From Alistipes sp. (GTDB lineage Bacteria > Bacteroidota > Bacteroidia > Bacteroidales > Rikenellaceae): 64,000 nucleotides of DNA. This document shows, one piece after another, positions 31,002 to 38,935 of this stretch (its first letter is position 1; the number at the start of each line of letters is the position of its first letter). The notes below the pieces were generated by a model. That model made no database searches. It was not told the DNA's origin and worked only from the letters and a program-made list of their open reading frames with translations. The position numbers and the translations under genes are program-made. The stretch lies in the NCBI GenBank assembly GCA_017624955.1, contig JAGAMA010000025.1, positions 62,001 through 126,000 on the forward strand, in the 5' to 3' direction.

Positions 31002-32756
31002 TTATTTCGATTTTTCAGTTACATACTGCTCAATCTGCTGCTTGTACTGCTCGAACTTCTCCGACTTCCACTCTGCGTAGTTCATCTGGCGGAAGAGGTT
31101 GATCAGACCCTTGAAGAACTGCGAGCACTGCTCGAAGTCCGTGAAGGTGAAGTCGTGGCGGCAGATATCCAGCACCATCTTGTACATCATCTTTTGACGC
31201 TCGATCGGACAGTTGGCATCAATGTCGTCGAAGGCATCCTGCTGAAGGATCACGAAGTCCAACAGCTCCGACTTCCAGAAACGCTCGTGGTACTCCACGG
31301 GTACACCGTCGTCACCGAGGATGTTGATCTGGTCGTTGGCCTCCTTACCGCGCTGCACGAAGGTCTTACCCTCATAGACGGCATCGACCCAATCCTTCTC
31401 GATCTTCTCGTCCAGATACTCGCGAACCTCGGGATACTCCAGGTACTTCGAGTAGCTGTCCAGCGGGTCGATAGCGGGGTAGCGCTTCGAGTCGGCACGA
31501 CCCTGCGAGAGGGCGTAGAAGCAGCGGGCTGCCTTCTTCGTCGACTCCGTTACAGGCTCCTTGAGGTTACCACCGGCGGGCGATACTGTACCGAGGAAGG
31601 TTACCGAACCCGTCTCGCCATTGGTGAGCTTCACCAGACCGGCGCGGGCGTAGAAGTTCGAGATGATAGCCGAAAGGTCCATCGGGAAGGCATCCTGACC
31701 CGGAAGCTCCTCCAGACGGTTCGACATCTCACGCAGGGCCTGTGCCCAACGCGAGGTCGAGTCGGCCATTACGAGCACCTTCAGACCCATGGCGCGGTAG
31801 TACTCGCCAATGGTCATACCCGTATAAACCGATGCCTCACGGGCAGCCACGGGCATGTTCGAAGTGTTGCAGATGATGATCGTACGCTCCATGAGCTTGT
31901 GGCCCGTGCGGGGATCTACGAGCTCGGGGAACTCCTTGAAGATCTCCACCACCTCATTGGCACGCTCACCGCAGGCTACGATGATGATTACCTCGGCCTC
32001 GGCCTGCTTCGAGATGGCGTGCTGAAGCACCGTCTTACCGGCACCGAAGGGACCCGGGATAAAGCCCGTGCCGCCCTCGGCCAGCGGGTTGAAGGTGTCG
32101 ATAGCGCGCACACCCGTCTCCATCACGCGCGACGGACGGGGCTTCTCGGTATAGGCGCGAATGGCCTGCTTTACGGGCCACTTCTGTACCATCGTGATCG
32201 GATACTCCGTGCCCTCCGAGTCGGTGACTACGGCTACCGTGTCGGTTACCTTGTAGGTACCGGCCTTCACGATGCTCTTTACGGTGTACGAACCCGTCAT
32301 CACGAAGGGAACCATGATCTTGTGGTTGATCCACTGCTCCTTCACCTCGCCCAGCCACGAAGCGGCCGACACCTTGTCGCCCTCCTTGGCCAGGGGAGTG
32401 AACTCCCACGTCGAGTCGTAATCAATCGGGTCGGTCAGTGAACCGCGGTCAATGAACAGACCCTCCATCTTCTCGAGGTCGTTCTGCAGACCATCGTAGT
32501 TCTTCGAAAGCATACCCGGGGCCAGCGTAGCCTCGAGCATGTGACCCTCGAATTCGACTTTGTCGCCGATCTTCAGACCGCGCGTCGAGTCGAAAACCTG
32601 GACATAGGCGTCGTCGCCTACGACCTTGATGACCTCGGCCATCATCTTCGTATCACCTACGTACACATGACAGATCTCGTTCTGACCAACGGGGCCGTCG
32701 GCCTTGACGATCACGATGTTCGAGATGATACCGTTTACACGTCCTGTAGTTTTCAT
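31002..32756 (-). CDS. ntpA: V-type ATPase subunit A (catalytic head)
   Basis: 584 residues. The Walker A motif is GPFGAGKTV in the segment FIPGPFGAGKTVLQHAISK, and the Walker B region is KVLVMADSTSRWAQALREMS. The long insertion between the N-terminal barrel and the P-loop (VTGSYTVKSIVKAGTYKVTD) is the V-type A hallmark that separates it from F-type beta. It hydrolyses or makes ATP coupled to ion flow. It is 10 bp downstream of the DUF2764 gene. Confidence 0.96.
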   Translation of the reverse strand: MKTTGRVNGIISNIVIVKADGPVGQNEICHVYVGDTKMMAEVIKVVGDDAYVQVFDSTRGLKIGDKVEFEGHMLEATLAPGMLSKNYDGLQNDLEKMEGLFIDRGSLTDPIDYDSTWEFTPLAKEGDKVSAASWLGEVKEQWINHKIMVPFVMTGSYTVKSIVKAGTYKVTDTVAVVTDSEGTEYPITMVQKWPVKQAIRAYTEKPRPSRVMETGVRAIDTFNPLAEGGTGFIPGPFGAGKTVLQHAISKQAEAEVIIIVACGERANEVVEIFKEFPELVDPRTGHKLMERTIIICNTSNMPVAAREASVYTGMTIGEYYRAMGLKVLVMADSTSRWAQALREMSNRLEELPGQDAFPMDLSAIISNFYARAGLVKLTNGETGSVTFLGTVSPAGGNLKEPVTESTKKAARCFYALSQGRADSKRYPAIDPLDSYSKYLEYPEVREYLDEKIEKDWVDAVYEGKTFVQRGKEANDQINILGDDGVPVEYHERFWKSELLDFVILQQDAFDDIDANCPIERQKMMYKMVLDICRHDFTFTDFEQCSQFFKGLINLFRQMNYAEWKSEKFEQYKQQIEQYVTEKSK

Positions 32757-32766
32757 TTGTATATTG

Positions 32767-33600
32767 TTATTGTTTATTGATCAAATCCTTGCCATCGAGC
32801 TCGGCCATCAGGCGCTCGAAGAGCTCACGGCCACGCTGCGGGTCGAGCATCGACCAGCGGGCTACGAGGTTCACGCGCACCAGATAGCTGACCACGGCGT
32901 TGATGTCAAAGTAGTCGAATGTCGAGAGCTCCGAAGCCTCGCGCCAGCGGATCAGGTCGATCTTGTGCTCCTTCTCCACGAGGTTCTGCTCATCGGCGAT
33001 GGCGGCAATGGCCGCATCGAGGTACTGAAGCTCGCCTCTCAGACCGAAATCCGAGGCCGAGCTACGCTGCAACTGCTCCACGATCTCGCCCTCGCCAACC
33101 GTAACCTCCTCGATCGGGCGGTTCAGCTCGCGGGCCGTGATGGCGGCCGAGACGTTGCGCAGGTTGCGATCAAAGGCGCTCCACTCCCTCAGGAAGCGGC
33201 ACGCCGAACGACTTGCGAGCGCGTAGTAGGCAGCGAAGAGCGACTTCTCGAAGCGCAGCGTGGTGTCCACCTGCTCGGCATCCTCCCCCTCGGGGTCGGC
33301 GTAGGCGCGGATCACCTGTTGCAGCTCCTCGGGCAGCAGCGACGGACGCTCCAACTCGGCGAGGATCTCCTCGTGGCTCAGGTTACCCAGCGCGTTGTGG
33401 GCCGTGCGGCCGGCGCGGGCTGCCGAGAGGTTCTCGCAGTCGTAGTAGCAGTAGAGCAGCTCCACGGCACGACGATCCTTCTCGCTCAGGTTCTCCAGCA
33501 CCTCGGAGCGAATCTCCTGTGCATCGAAGCCCTTGCGATCGGCATCGAGTTGGTACTCGCGGAAGCCGGCTACCAGGGTATAATAATTCGTAGCGAACAT
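32767..33600 (-). CDS. DUF2764 family protein, probable V-ATPase C-like subunit
   Basis: 277 residues starting MFATNYYTLVAGFREYQLD at 33600; the frame is open further upstream but there it overlaps the E gene. The protein is acidic and helical with no transmembrane segment. DUF2764 genes occupy the place of the C (AtpC/NtpC) subunit in Bacteroidetes and spirochaete V-ATPase operons. No other C or F homologue is seen here, so it may supply the collar connecting rotor and stator. Lies 10 bp after E and 10 bp before A. Confidence 0.83.
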   Translation of the reverse strand: MFATNYYTLVAGFREYQLDADRKGFDAQEIRSEVLENLSEKDRRAVELLYCYYDCENLSAARAGRTAHNALGNLSHEEILAELERPSLLPEELQQVIRAYADPEGEDAEQVDTTLRFEKSLFAAYYALASRSACRFLREWSAFDRNLRNVSAAITARELNRPIEEVTVGEGEIVEQLQRSSASDFGLRGELQYLDAAIAAIADEQNLVEKEHKIDLIRWREASELSTFDYFDINAVVSYLVRVNLVARWSMLDPQRGRELFERLMAELDGKDLINKQ

Positions 33601-33610
33601 GGTGTTGTCG

Positions 33611-34225
33611 TTAAGCACCGAAGAGCATGTTCGAAACCTTCTCGCGCAGGTACTCCGAAACGAGTGCCTCGAGATCCGTGTCGGCAAACGAGATGTAGTA
33701 ACCGCCATCCTTCTCCGATACGCGGAAGCCACTCTTTACCTCCTTCGAGTAGCCTACCTCGATACCCTCCTTCAGCAGCTCCTTGGCGGCCTTGGCGAAC
33801 GAAGCATCGAGCTGCTCGCGCTGAGCCTCGGGAAGCAGGGCCTTGAGCTCCACCTTGCCGGCGGCGGCACCGTTCCAGTTCTTGGCTACCGAGAGGAGCA
33901 TCTCCTGGAGGAATGCGCCATCCAGCGCGGCGGCCTTCACACCCTCCGAGGTCGTCTTGGCTACGATGAGCGAAGCGATCTCCGACTTGAGGCGGGCGAT
34001 CGCCTGCTTGCCGGCCAGCGTGATCTCCGTGGCGCTGTTCTTGGCCACATCCTCGGCCTTGTCCTCCGCCTTGCGGATGATCTCCTCGGCCTCCTTGCGG
34101 GCATCGGCGATGATCTTTGCAGCCTTCTCCTGGGCCTCGGCTACGCACTTTTCGGCCTCCGAGCGACCCTTCTCCAGACCCTCTTCGTACAGTTTCTGGG
34201 TCAATTGTTGCAGTTTGTTTTCCAT
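33611..34225 (-). CDS. ntpE: V-type ATPase subunit E (peripheral stalk)
   Basis: 204 residues from the ATG at 34225, beginning MENKLQQLTQKLYEEGLEKG. The frame is open upstream to 34342, but that part lies before the predicted transcription start. The first ~100 residues are a charged coiled coil (EAEKCVAEAQEKAAKIIADARKEAEE) and the C-terminal part is a small alpha/beta domain. It is the first gene of the operon and forms the stator stalk. No separate G/H (stalk partner) gene is visible. Confidence 0.9.
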   Translation of the reverse strand: MENKLQQLTQKLYEEGLEKGRSEAEKCVAEAQEKAAKIIADARKEAEEIIRKAEDKAEDVAKNSATEITLAGKQAIARLKSEIASLIVAKTTSEGVKAAALDGAFLQEMLLSVAKNWNGAAAGKVELKALLPEAQREQLDASFAKAAKELLKEGIEVGYSKEVKSGFRVSEKDGGYYISFADTDLEALVSEYLREKVSNMLFGA

Positions 34226-34276
34226 GGTTTTTATAAATTGATTATCTTGATTTTTGATATTTTCGCTTTTGGGCAT

Positions 34277-34284
34277 ACAAAGGT
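34277..34284 (-). promoter_or_regulatory. Promoter -7 element of the V-ATPase operon
   Basis: TACCTTTG on the minus strand. The transcript would start near 34273-34270, giving a ~45-nt AT-rich leader before the E subunit ATG at 34225. No -33 box is obvious. Confidence 0.6.
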
Positions 34285-34375
34285 AGCAAATATTTTCCGT
34301 TAAACCGCGCCTTTCGCGCGCGTATTTCCTATTATTGAACAATTATTTTGCGTTTTTGCCCGATCTTCGGACGCT

Positions 34376-34552
34376 GATGCACTTTCGGCTGCCCGAAAAA
34401 GGCGGTTCGAACTTACGACCACGACCTATGCCGATTATGAGATGCAGCGTTGGCAGCCCTCCTTCGGGTGCTATTTTACCTTCAACGTGGGTATCCGTCT
34501 CAACAAGGCTTCGCAACGTGAGTTCGGTGCCGGTTCGGGACGCAGAAGATAA
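34376..34552 (+). pseudogene. C-terminal remnant of an outer membrane beta-barrel protein
   Basis: An open frame without a credible start encodes about 58 residues ending TTTTYADYEMQRWQPSFG, CYFTFNVGIRLNKASQREFG and GAGSGRRR, then a TAA stop. The alternating aromatic/polar pattern and the YFTFNVGIRLN ending resemble the last strands of Bacteroidetes outer membrane proteins such as TonB-dependent receptors. The upstream part of any such gene is missing, and the V-ATPase promoter region sits there instead. It is followed by a terminator at 34635, which would suit a former gene end. Could be chance; similarity search is needed. Confidence 0.45.
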
Positions 34553-34634
34553 AGACGGTTAGTTAAAGGTTAGTTAAATGGGGTTTTGGAACATTTAATT
34601 GATTGAAGTGGGATTTTGTTGATTAAATGGGATG

Positions 34635-34671
34635 TCCCCGATGTGAGTGCTGTGCATCGGGGATATTTTTT
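34635..34671 (+). terminator. Intrinsic terminator abutting a promoter
   Basis: TCCCCGATG (34635-34643) pairs with CATCGGGGA (34655-34663), followed by TATTTTTTT. The T-run merges into the -7 element of the next gene at 34672. Confidence 0.7.
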
Positions 34672-34679
34672 TATCTTTG
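34672..34679 (+). promoter_or_regulatory. Promoter -7 element four bases from a start codon
   Basis: TATCTTTG is followed by CGCC and then the ATG at 34684. The transcript would begin at or next to the A of ATG, so the mRNA is predicted to be leaderless. Confidence 0.6.
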
Positions 34680-34683
34680 CGCC

Positions 34684-34941
34684 ATGAACCGCGTAAAAGC
34701 CTTTTTAGCCTCCCTTTCGTTCCGCACGGGAATCATCGTCCTGCTGTGCTGCATCCCCTGCTATATCCTCTCGTTTGCGCAGATGGCGTTGCCGATCTCC
34801 ACGACGGCCAAAGGGGTGTTGTGGTTTGTGCTCTTCGGGGCGGCAAAGACAACCCAATATGCCGGCCTGACGATCCTCGGCGTGGAGGGCGTGAAGAGGC
34901 TGAAAAAAGCCCTAAAACGAGAGGAAAGAACCGATAGCTGA
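34684..34941 (+). CDS. Small membrane protein of unknown function
   Basis: 85 residues with two hydrophobic helices (TGIIVLLCCIPCYILSFAQMAL and GVLWFVLFGAAKTTQYAGLTIL, each within a longer segment) and a basic C-terminal tail (KRLKKALKREE), so both ends probably face the cytoplasm. The start at 34684 is supported by the promoter; an upstream in-frame ATG at 34627 precedes the promoter. I do not recognise the family. It stands alone between a terminator and a 9-bp tandem repeat. Confidence 0.72.
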   Translation: MNRVKAFLASLSFRTGIIVLLCCIPCYILSFAQMALPISTTAKGVLWFVLFGAAKTTQYAGLTILGVEGVKRLKKALKREERTDS

Positions 34942-34948
34942 TAGGTTC

Positions 34949-35002
34949 TCAGTGGGCTCAGTAGCCCCAGTAGCCCCAGTGGGCTCAGTTGCCTCAGTTG
35001 CC
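34949..35002. repeat. Six-unit 9-bp tandem repeat
   Basis: Six consecutive nonamers of the form YCAGTDGSC: TCAGTGGGC, TCAGTAGCC, CCAGTAGCC, CCAGTGGGC, TCAGTTGCC, TCAGTTGCC. It begins 7 bp after the small membrane protein stop and runs directly into the following terminator. Confidence 0.85.
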
Positions 35003-35003
35003 C

Positions 35004-35039
35004 AAAAAAAGCCGTTCCCCATTTCGGAGAACGGCTTTT
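35004..35039. terminator. Bidirectional intrinsic terminator
   Basis: An A-run, the stem GCCGTTC/GAACGGC and a T-run lie between the converging small membrane protein gene and the DUF4301 gene, whose stop is at 35044. Confidence 0.82.
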
Positions 35040-35043
35040 GGTT

Positions 35044-36477
35044 TTACTGGTGCTGCTCGCGCAGGAGATCCTGCACCACCTTGACGGGGGAGAAGGTCGT
35101 GATGGGCACATCGACAAAGATCGTGTTCCACTTGGCCATAGCGCCGTTCCACAGACCCGGCAACTCCTGGGCACGCAGGTCTCGACCACCGGCCGACTTC
35201 TCGGAGATGAAGCCCGTTTCGGGGTCGGTGTAGGCGGGCAGGTTGAACTTCGCGCCCTTCGAATCCTTCACACCGCAAACCAGATCCACGGGGTTGAAGT
35301 GCGTAGCCGACTTCATGAGCGGCAGATCCTCGGGAGCAATCTGGCTCGACTCGGCAATCTGCAGCGACTCCGTGCCGTCGGCGTTCTTTACCCAGAACGG
35401 ACCGCCACCCGGCTCACCCTCGTTGCGTACCATGCCGCAGACACGGATCGGGCGGTTCAGGACAGCCTTCAGCAGGGCTGCATCATACTGCTCGGGGAGC
35501 TTCACGCATAGGCGCTTCTCGATAAATTCGGCAATCGGCTCCAGCTCGGCACCGCCGACCTCCAGGGCCTTCAGGTACTCGAACGAACGCTCCTGCAGCT
35601 CGATCAGCAGGCCTGCCAGCATCTTCTTGCAGCGGGTCGTGTCGCCGCGGCGCGAATCGGTCGTCACGTTGTCGATATTCTTGATGAAGACGATGTCGGC
35701 ATCGATGTCATTCAGGTTCTCGATCAGCGCACCGTGACCTGCGGGACGGAACAGCAGCTCGCCGTTATCCTGACGGAAGGGGGTGTTGTCGGGATTGACG
35801 GCAATCGTATCGGTCGAGGGCTTCTGCACCGAGAACGAGATGTCGTAGCGGATGCCGTAGCGATGCTCGTAGTAGGGGAGCTTCTCCTCCAGCAGGCTCT
35901 TGAAGCCCTCCATGTGCTCGGGCGATACGGTGAAGTGGATGCGGGCTACACCCTTCGTGGTGGCGTAGGCGGCACCCTCGGCCAGGTGCTCCTCGACCGC
36001 CTTGCGGGCACCATCCTCGTAGGCGTGGAAGGTAACCAGACCCTTCGGCTTGGCACCGTAGTTCAGACCCTCCTTGACGATGGCCGAAACGATCTCCTTG
36101 TCGTCGGCACCCTCCTTCAGTACGGCCTTCAGCTCGGGCCAGAAGGCGAACTTCTCGATGTTCTGGATCAGCTTGTCGATGCCCGCGCCACGCTTATCCT
36201 CATTGACGAACGAGAACAGCTCCTTGAACATGCGCGTTGCTGCACCCGATGCGGGGACAAACTTGACGACCGACAGCGCCTCCTTGGCCTCCTCGTAGCG
36301 TGCTACGGCGGCATCGGCCTCCTCGACCGAAAGCACCGTCACACCGTCCGAAGGCGATGCGGCGCGCACGATCTTCAGGTAGGGAAAACCGCGGCGGAAA
36401 TTTTCGATTTGAACCTCCACGGCCTCCTTTGTCAGGCCGTGCGCTGCAATCTGTTGCAGATCTTTTTCTGTGAACAT
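35044..36477 (-). CDS. DUF4301 family protein
   Basis: 477 cytoplasmic residues matching the Bacteroidetes DUF4301 family along its length. Conserved stretches include FVPASGAATRMFKELFSFV near residue 75, FHAYEDGARKAVEEHL, RFTVSPEH-like and GHGALIENLNDIDADIVFIKNIDN. The SGAATRMF and nucleotide-sugar-pyrophosphorylase-like context suggest a nucleotidyltransferase-type fold, but no activity is established to my knowledge. It is a single gene with its own promoter, divergent from murB. Confidence 0.85.
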   Translation of the reverse strand: MFTEKDLQQIAAHGLTKEAVEVQIENFRRGFPYLKIVRAASPSDGVTVLSVEEADAAVARYEEAKEALSVVKFVPASGAATRMFKELFSFVNEDKRGAGIDKLIQNIEKFAFWPELKAVLKEGADDKEIVSAIVKEGLNYGAKPKGLVTFHAYEDGARKAVEEHLAEGAAYATTKGVARIHFTVSPEHMEGFKSLLEEKLPYYEHRYGIRYDISFSVQKPSTDTIAVNPDNTPFRQDNGELLFRPAGHGALIENLNDIDADIVFIKNIDNVTTDSRRGDTTRCKKMLAGLLIELQERSFEYLKALEVGGAELEPIAEFIEKRLCVKLPEQYDAALLKAVLNRPIRVCGMVRNEGEPGGGPFWVKNADGTESLQIAESSQIAPEDLPLMKSATHFNPVDLVCGVKDSKGAKFNLPAYTDPETGFISEKSAGGRDLRAQELPGLWNGAMAKWNTIFVDVPITTFSPVKVVQDLLREQHQ

Positions 36478-36535
36478 AGCTTATGTAGTTTTAGTGTTGG
36501 CGGCTTAAAATCCCGATTGGGGGACAAAATCTCAT

Positions 36536-36543
36536 CAAAGTTA
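36536..36543 (-). promoter_or_regulatory. Promoter -7 element of the DUF4301 gene
   Basis: TAACTTTG on the minus strand, about 59 bp before the ATG at 36477. It lies only 11 bp from the oppositely oriented murB -7 element, so the two transcription starts are back to back. Confidence 0.55.
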
Positions 36544-36554
36544 ATAAAAATTTC

Positions 36555-36562
36555 TAACTTTG
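36555..36562 (+). promoter_or_regulatory. Promoter -7 element of the murB operon, four bases from ATG
   Basis: TAACTTTG is followed by CACT and then ATG at 36567. This spacing predicts a leaderless or nearly leaderless murB mRNA. Confidence 0.6.
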
Positions 36563-36566
36563 CACT

Positions 36567-37577
36567 ATGATTCGTGACTTTCAGGAGATAAATTTAGCTT
36601 CGCGCAATAGTTTTCAGGTCGTGCAGCATGCCAGTCGCCTCATCGAGTTTGAGACCGAGGAGGAGTTGATGGCACTTTTCCGTCGTGAGCGCTTCGATCG
36701 CTGGATGGTCCTTTCGGGTGGAAACAACATCCTCTTTACCCGGGATTATGACGGCGTGTTGCTCTGCCCCGTGGCACAGGAGATCGAACTCTTGGGCGAG
36801 GAGCAAGGGCGCGTTCGTGTGCGTGTCGGTGCCGGTCGTGAGTGGGATGAGCTGGTGGCCTGGGCCGTGGAGCATGGGCTGTGGGGGTTGGAGAACCTCT
36901 CGCTGATTCCCGGCAAGGCGGGGGCTGCTCCTGTGCAGAATATCGGGGCTTATGGCGCCGAGGCGAAGGATGTGATCCGTCGTGTACGCTTCTACGATGT
37001 GGCGGAGGATCGGATGCGCTCGCTTGGGGTGGAGGAGTGTGGCTTCGGCTACCGCGAAAGCATCTTCAAGCAGGCGCTTAAAGGGCGTGTCGTGATTACC
37101 GAGATCGAGATCGAGCTCTCGCGTGAGGCGAATCCCCGCCTTGGTTATGGGGATGTGGAGCGCGAGGTGGAGCGCCTGGGAGGTGCTACGTTGCGCAACA
37201 TCCGCGAGGCGATCTGCGCGATTCGTCGCTCGAAGTTGCCCGATACGGCCGTGCTGGGCAATGCGGGCAGCTTCTTTAAGAATCCGATTGTCAGCCACGA
37301 GGTGGCCGAGGGGATGCTCACGCGCTATCCCGAAATGCCGCACTACGCCACGGCTGATCCCGCGAAGGTGAAGCTGGCTGCCGGCTGGCTCATCGACCGC
37401 GCGGGGCTGAAGGGCTACCGCGAGGGGGCGGTCGGCGTGCATGAGAAGCAGGCGCTGGTGCTGGTAAATTATGGCGGCGCTACGGGCGGCGAGGTGATCG
37501 CCCTGGCACGCAAGGTGCAGGCCGAAGTGAAGAAACAGTTCGGGGTCGAGATCGACACCGAGGTCAATATTTGGTAA
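36567..37577 (+). CDS. murB: UDP-N-acetylenolpyruvoylglucosamine reductase
   Basis: 336 residues. The FAD-binding domain has LSGGNNILFTRDYDGV and the IPGKAGAAPVQNIGAYG signature. The catalytic arginine lies in GYRESIFK, the proton-donor serine in GNAGSFFKNP, and the catalytic glutamate near the C terminus in IDTEVNIW. It makes UDP-N-acetylmuramate for peptidoglycan synthesis in the cytoplasm. The start at 36567 is supported by alignment of QEINLASRNSF with the family N terminus. It is the first gene of an apparent murB-tilS-holA operon, with 2 bp to tilS. Confidence 0.96.
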   Translation: MIRDFQEINLASRNSFQVVQHASRLIEFETEEELMALFRRERFDRWMVLSGGNNILFTRDYDGVLLCPVAQEIELLGEEQGRVRVRVGAGREWDELVAWAVEHGLWGLENLSLIPGKAGAAPVQNIGAYGAEAKDVIRRVRFYDVAEDRMRSLGVEECGFGYRESIFKQALKGRVVITEIEIELSREANPRLGYGDVEREVERLGGATLRNIREAICAIRRSKLPDTAVLGNAGSFFKNPIVSHEVAEGMLTRYPEMPHYATADPAKVKLAAGWLIDRAGLKGYREGAVGVHEKQALVLVNYGGATGGEVIALARKVQAEVKKQFGVEIDTEVNIW

Positions 37578-37579
37578 CC

Positions 37580-38929
37580 ATGGGACAGCAGTTGGCACAA
37601 AATTTCGCCCGCTATGTGGCCGAGAACGAGCTCTTTACGGTTGAGGATCGCATCCTGCTGACCGTGTCGGGCGGTGTGGACTCGATGGTCATGCTCTCGC
37701 TCTTTACCGAGGCCGGTTATCGGATCGGTGTGGCGCACTGCAACTTTCAGTTGCGCGGTACGGAGAGTGAGGAGGATGAGGTGCTGGTGCGTGAGGAGGC
37801 GGCCCGCCTCGGTGTGCCCTTCTACAACCGCCGCTTTGAGACCGCGCGCGAAATGGAGCTCACGGGCGAGTCGATGGAGATGGCTGCCCGTCGTCTGCGC
37901 TACGCCTGGTTCAACGAGCTGTGCGAAACGGAGGGCTATACGGCGATTGCCGTGGCACACCATGCCGACGACTCGGTCGAGACCTTCTTTATCAACCTGC
38001 TGCGCGGCACGGGTCTGCGCGGCCTGACGGGCATTTCGACCCAGGTGGGGCGCGTGGTGCGTCCGCTCCTGTTTGCTACGCGCAAGGAGATTCTGGAGTA
38101 TGCCCTGCAACACAAGATTCCCTACCGCGAGGATTCGTCGAACCGCTCGACGAAGTACCTGCGCAACAAGATACGCTTGGGGCTGGTGCCCCGCATTCGG
38201 GAGATTAACCCCAAGTTCACCTCCCTGATGCGTCGCAACATCGGCCGTCTGACCGATGCCCAGCAATTCATTACGCAGGCCGTGGAGCGCATCCGCGAGG
38301 TGGCCGTCGAGTGGCGCGAGGGGGTGGATGTCATCCACCTGAACCGCATCGATCCCTCCCTGCCGCGTAACTTCGTGCTCTACGAACTGCTCAACTCGGC
38401 CTACGGCTTCAAGGGCGATGTGATCGACCAGCTCTGCCATGCGTTGGATGCCGAGGCGGTGGGTCGTCGTTTCTATGCGCGTGATCGGGTGGCAGTGGTG
38501 GATCGTGGTACGATCCTCGTTTCGCCCATTGCGTCGGACGACAGCTGCGAGGTGCAGGTGCCGGAGGGGGCTGCTCGTGCCTACTGCGGTAACTCGGTGC
38601 TCTTCTTCGATCGCCGCAGCATCGACCTCATTGAGGAGTTTGCGGTGCCCCCCGGGCAGGCGCTCCTCGATGCCGATAAGTTGCAGTGGCCGCTCACGCT
38701 TCGCCGTTGGCGCGAGGGGGATTGGTTTATCCCCTTCGGTATGACGGGCAAGAAGAAGCTGAGCGACTACCTCATCGACCGCAAACTCTCGCTTCCGGAG
38801 AAGGAGCGCCAGTTTGTCCTGACGAGTGGCGATGAGATTGTCTGGGTCGTGGGCGAGCGGACGGATGACCGCTACCGCCTCGACGAGAAGAGCGAAAATG
38901 TCCTTTGTATTACCCGTGAGATCGTATAG
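37580..38929 (+). CDS. tilS: tRNA(Ile)-lysidine synthase
   Basis: 449 residues from the ATG at 37580. The ATP-pyrophosphatase P-loop is TVSGGVDSMVM (Ser30, Gly31-32, Asp34, Ser35). Family motifs VAHHADDSVETFFINLLRGTGLRGLTGI and IPYREDSSN follow, then the C-terminal TilS domains (PLTLRRWREGDWFIPFGMTGKKKLSDYLID). It converts C34 of the CAU-anticodon tRNA-Ile to lysidine so that AUA codons are read correctly. It starts 2 bp after the murB stop. Confidence 0.95.
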   Translation: MGQQLAQNFARYVAENELFTVEDRILLTVSGGVDSMVMLSLFTEAGYRIGVAHCNFQLRGTESEEDEVLVREEAARLGVPFYNRRFETAREMELTGESMEMAARRLRYAWFNELCETEGYTAIAVAHHADDSVETFFINLLRGTGLRGLTGISTQVGRVVRPLLFATRKEILEYALQHKIPYREDSSNRSTKYLRNKIRLGLVPRIREINPKFTSLMRRNIGRLTDAQQFITQAVERIREVAVEWREGVDVIHLNRIDPSLPRNFVLYELLNSAYGFKGDVIDQLCHALDAEAVGRRFYARDRVAVVDRGTILVSPIASDDSCEVQVPEGAARAYCGNSVLFFDRRSIDLIEEFAVPPGQALLDADKLQWPLTLRRWREGDWFIPFGMTGKKKLSDYLIDRKLSLPEKERQFVLTSGDEIVWVVGERTDDRYRLDEKSENVLCITREIV

Positions 38930-38935
38930 TGAAAG

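Noticed and set aside
29088..32441. 1117-codon plus-strand frame across V-ATPase D, B and A
   Set aside because: It runs through three certain minus-strand genes and has the His/Leu/Gly/Arg-rich look of a reverse-strand artefact.
34335..34562. 75-codon open frame with an ATG upstream of the small membrane protein
   Set aside because: It is in a different frame from the beta-barrel-like remnant and has no protein-like features.
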